Shown here: positions 20,919-22,914 of the stretch, one piece after another
Position numbering within the stretch: the stretch's first letter is position 1
Layout: each line of letters starts with the position of its first letter
DNA from: an uncultured Clostridia bacterium
Lineage (GTDB): Bacteria > Bacillota > Clostridia > TANB77 > CAG-508
Assembly: GCA_934167685.1 (NCBI GenBank)
Contig: CAKPLQ010000023.1
Location: forward strand, 1-22,914
DNA length: 22,914 nt
Direction of reading: 5' to 3'
The notes under the pieces: model-generated
Database searches by the model: none
Seen by the model: the letters and a program-made list of their open reading frames with translations, nothing else
What the model was told of the DNA's origin: nothing
Made by a program: the position numbers and the translations under genes

Positions 20919-21210
20919 ATGAATGTAAGAATAAAAGATTTATTGCCAATCGGATCTATCGTAATCTTAAAAGATGGTGAACAACCACTTATGATTTATG
21001 GAATTATGCAATCAGATAGAGAAGGGGGGATTATTTAAAAAAACAAAAGAATTTGATTATGTTTCAGTACTATATCCACAAGGCAACTTAGGAGCAGGAA
21101 TGACTTTCTTATTCAATCATGAAGATATAAAAGAAATTATCTTTAGAGGTTATGAAAGTGAAGAAAGAAATAAATTTTTAGATGAACTTGTTGAAAGATA
21201 CGAGAAATAA
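20919..21210 (+). pseudogene. DUF4176-like protein split by one extra G
   Basis: ATG 20919, 8 bases after GAGAGGA, opens MNVRIKDLLPIGSIVILKDG, then MIYGIMQSDREGG, and stops at 21038. The rest continues in another frame: LFKKTKEFDYVSVLYPQGN, then FLFNHEDIKEIIFRGYESEE, to TAA 21208-21210. Removing one G from the G6 run (21024-21029) restores a single ~96-residue protein resembling the DUF4176 family, which is often found in type VII secretion neighbourhoods. The split may be real decay, phase variation, or a homopolymer sequencing error. Confidence 0.75.
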
Positions 21211-21281
21211 AAGGAGATTTAGTTTCTTATAATGAAAAAGGATTTAATAAAAATAATACTGAATTTATTGAAAGGAATCAT

Positions 21282-21521
21282 TTGAAATCATGGTCAATAA
21301 AGACAAAAGAGAAGCAAAATAACCCCTTAATGAGAGGGCTATATCCTGATATGCCATATTTCGCTTGGAGTCTGACACTAGGTAGTACAAATATAAGTAC
21401 ATTAAAATTAGATTTAGATGACAATAGAACAATACTTTTTTCTGACGAGGAAATTCCAGACATAGCGAAGTGTATAAGATTTTTATATAATAATTATAAA
21501 TTTAAGTTGAAGAAAAAGTAG
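21282..21521 (+). CDS. Hypothetical small protein, start uncertain
   Basis: A 79-residue frame from TTG 21282; I do not recognise it. The frame stays open back to about 21210 without an ATG or GTG, and an AAAGGAG at 21210-21216 has only a short out-of-frame ATG (21232) behind it, so the original 5' end may be lost through a frameshift. The protein has a central SWSIKTKEKQNNPLMRGLYP stretch and ends in a Lys-rich tail. It follows the DUF4176 gene and may belong to the same cassette. Confidence 0.45.
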   Translation: MKSWSIKTKEKQNNPLMRGLYPDMPYFAWSLTLGSTNISTLKLDLDDNRTILFSDEEIPDIAKCIRFLYNNYKFKLKKK

Positions 21522-21533
21522 TTGATGAAATTT

Positions 21534-21579
21534 AAAACAACCGCACATATAATTGTTTATTATTATGTACGGTTGTTTT
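21534..21579. terminator. Bidirectional terminator between convergent genes
   Basis: A perfect 10-bp stem (21534-21543 with 21570-21579), extended by five more pairs after one mismatch, with A-rich and T-rich ends. It lies between the hypothetical gene (+) and the DUF6076-like gene (-). Confidence 0.85.
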
Positions 21580-21598
21580 TATAATAATATTAATTTTT

Positions 21599-22834
21599 TT
21601 ATTTCCAATATAAACTACTCAATTTTTTTAGTTCTATTTGAAATTCATTAAATTGTTTATCTGTATATTTACTCATTAGATTCTTAGCTTTAGTACACCA
21701 TTCTTTTAAATTTTTCTCTGTAAATTTATCCATATGATTGTAATGTAATCCATGCATTCTTTTATATTCTCTATTATAAAATATTAAAAGTGGACTTTTT
21801 GCAACTTTTGCTTTTCTCTTAAGTAAAGCACCTATCTTTTTACAAGTTTTTCCTGTATTTTCAAATAAACTATTACAATATTTTTGGTCATTTCTTCCTT
21901 TTTGATTTGGATTATTACTACTAGTTGTAGGTATAAACAATCTACCACAATTTTCACACTTATTTATAGTAAAATTATTTTGAATTACTTTAAATAACTC
22001 AAATTTGATTTGTTCTTCACAATTATTTATCTCATAAACTTCTTCAACATATATATTTTTTGTATGCATTACATCAATCAATTCTTCTGCAGATAATTGT
22101 TTTTCTTTAAAAGTTATATCAGCATTGCAAATATATTTAGTTACAAATTTTGTTTCTAAAAATAATGCATGGGCAGGATTAGTGTTCAAATAATGTAAAT
22201 CAAATACATCTTTAGCTTCATATAAATATAATCTTTCTTCATTGCTCAAATTTCGAACAAAAGAATTATTAGAATATTCACTTATTAATTCTAATCTTTC
22301 TTTTAAGTCGCTTTTTTGATTTATAAGGTCTTTTATTAAGTAATCCTTCATTGTTTCAAAAAACTTTATATATTCATTATGTTTCTTTTTCGAGATTTTA
22401 TCTATTTCAGTAGTCCACTCATACATTATTGTTTGAAGTACATAATGGTTTTCTTCTATTTCTTCAAATATTTCATTTGGAGTATATTCAGTATTATCAA
22501 TATATACTCCGATATTATTCTTGAATAAAAGGTCACTTCTAAATACTCCTGAATTATATGTTTTTATGATTATATCTATTAAAGTTTGAGTGTAAAAATG
22601 TGTATATGGAGAAAAATTCAAACATTCGTGTACTTTATGAAACATTTCAAATAAAAAATTAACCTTTTTATCCATACCATTACATTCTTTATTGCTACAA
22701 ACAATGTTAATTAATTCTGTATATAGAATTTTTAGTTTATCAAATTCATCATTTTCTATAATTGCAAATTCATATAGTTTATCACCAATATTATATTCAA
22801 AATCATGAATTGAACCAAAATATTCTCCGACCAT
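21599..22834 (-). CDS. DUF6076-like protein with C-terminal zinc-ribbon
   Basis: A 411-residue soluble protein of unknown function. The N-terminal 280 residues are helical and acidic. Near the C-terminus KCENCGRLFIP, then KYCNSLF, then GKTCKK gives a four-cysteine set (Cys293, Cys296, Cys320, Cys331) that probably binds zinc, as in the DUF6076 proteins common in gut Clostridia. The last 80 residues are basic. ATG 22834 has no ribosome binding site and an in-frame stop two codons upstream. A strong GGAGG with ATG at 22880 lies upstream in a frame that would join this one if the A6 run (22835-22840 region) were one base shorter, so the natural N-terminus may be about 15 residues longer. Confidence 0.7.
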   Translation of the reverse strand: MVGEYFGSIHDFEYNIGDKLYEFAIIENDEFDKLKILYTELINIVCSNKECNGMDKKVNFLFEMFHKVHECLNFSPYTHFYTQTLIDIIIKTYNSGVFRSDLLFKNNIGVYIDNTEYTPNEIFEEIEENHYVLQTIMYEWTTEIDKISKKKHNEYIKFFETMKDYLIKDLINQKSDLKERLELISEYSNNSFVRNLSNEERLYLYEAKDVFDLHYLNTNPAHALFLETKFVTKYICNADITFKEKQLSAEELIDVMHTKNIYVEEVYEINNCEEQIKFELFKVIQNNFTINKCENCGRLFIPTTSSNNPNQKGRNDQKYCNSLFENTGKTCKKIGALLKRKAKVAKSPLLIFYNREYKRMHGLHYNHMDKFTEKNLKEWCTKAKNLMSKYTDKQFNEFQIELKKLSSLYWK

Positions 22835-22877
22835 TTTTTATTATAATTTTATTATTATTAATTGTGAAATTCGTTAT

Positions 22878-22895
22878 CATATCAATGTTTCCTCC
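22878..22895 (-). promoter_or_regulatory. Ribosome binding site and start upstream of the DUF6076-like gene
   Basis: GGAGG (22891-22895, reverse strand) with ATG at 22878-22880 after 10 bases. The frame it opens (MITNFTINNNKIIIK) is one base out of phase with the long gene. Confidence 0.5.
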
Positions 22896-22914
22896 ATTTT
22901 AAAAAATAGAATAT

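Larger units (their letters stand above)
16268..22914. mobile_element. Mobilizable element interrupting spoIIID (right end outside window)
   Basis: From the point where spoIIID diverges, the genes are of plasmid/mobile type: an HTH replication-type protein, an oriT-like region, a MobV relaxase, an XRE regulator, an ADP-ribosyltransferase and small accessory genes. No integrase and no second half of spoIIID are in the window, so the right limit and the integration mechanism are not known. The left limit is inferred from loss of SpoIIID similarity. Confidence 0.6.

Noticed and set aside
1..22914. CRISPR array, tRNA or rRNA genes
   Set aside because: No regularly spaced repeats, cloverleaf or conserved rRNA segments were seen on either strand.

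Overview
The window is AT-rich Gram-positive DNA. A spoIIID gene, a sortase, strong AGGAGG-type ribosome binding sites and TTGACA/TATAAT promoters point to a spore-forming member of the Clostridia, probably a gut-type lineage. That assignment is inferred from gene content, not from a marker search. A conserved chromosomal core is flanked or interrupted by at least two integrated elements.

Region 1 (1-2560) is the right-hand end of an element that lies mostly outside the window. It holds a membrane-anchored thermonuclease-like protein and a large serine recombinase. The element ends inside murA: the recombinase stop codon shares bases with the codon for the catalytic cysteine of MurA, and only the last ~303 codons of murA follow (2555-3466). 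This is a probable att junction within the MurA active-site loop.

Region 2 (3470-12300) is housekeeping chromosome: a compact alaS lacking the beta-barrel and C-Ala domains, a HIT-family gene, a sortase, ligA, a small unknown gene coupled to folD, a minimal dprA, and a divergent DnaB-like helicase with its own consensus promoter. Clear terminators separate most units.

Region 3 (12300-16040) looks like a defence or modification island. It contains a protein with an McrB N-terminal-like (DUF3578/MrcB_N) domain and a MazG-like tail, then an operon of a small cysteine-rich protein, a half-size type I specificity subunit (S), an N6-adenine methylase (M) and a GNAT acetyltransferase. No HsdR is present. 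The operon starts from a near-perfect promoter followed by a hairpin-rich leader.

Region 4 (16050-22914) starts with spoIIID, whose reading frame leaves the family sequence just after the HTH. A mobilizable element follows: an HTH replication-type protein, a hairpin-rich oriT-like region, a MobV relaxase with an in-frame stop, an XRE regulator whose C-terminus is encoded by a GC-rich palindromic repeat, and a divergently transcribed R-S-ExE ADP-ribosyltransferase. Several small genes broken by single-base shifts come next (a membrane protein and a DUF4176 protein), then a convergent DUF6076-like gene. The other half of spoIIID and any integrase for this element are not in the window.

The main points of interest are the two essential or developmental genes (murA, spoIIID) interrupted by elements, the hsdR-less S/M module beside an McrB-N-like protein, the element-borne ADP-ribosyltransferase, and the cluster of homopolymer frameshifts at 20.6-22.9 kb.
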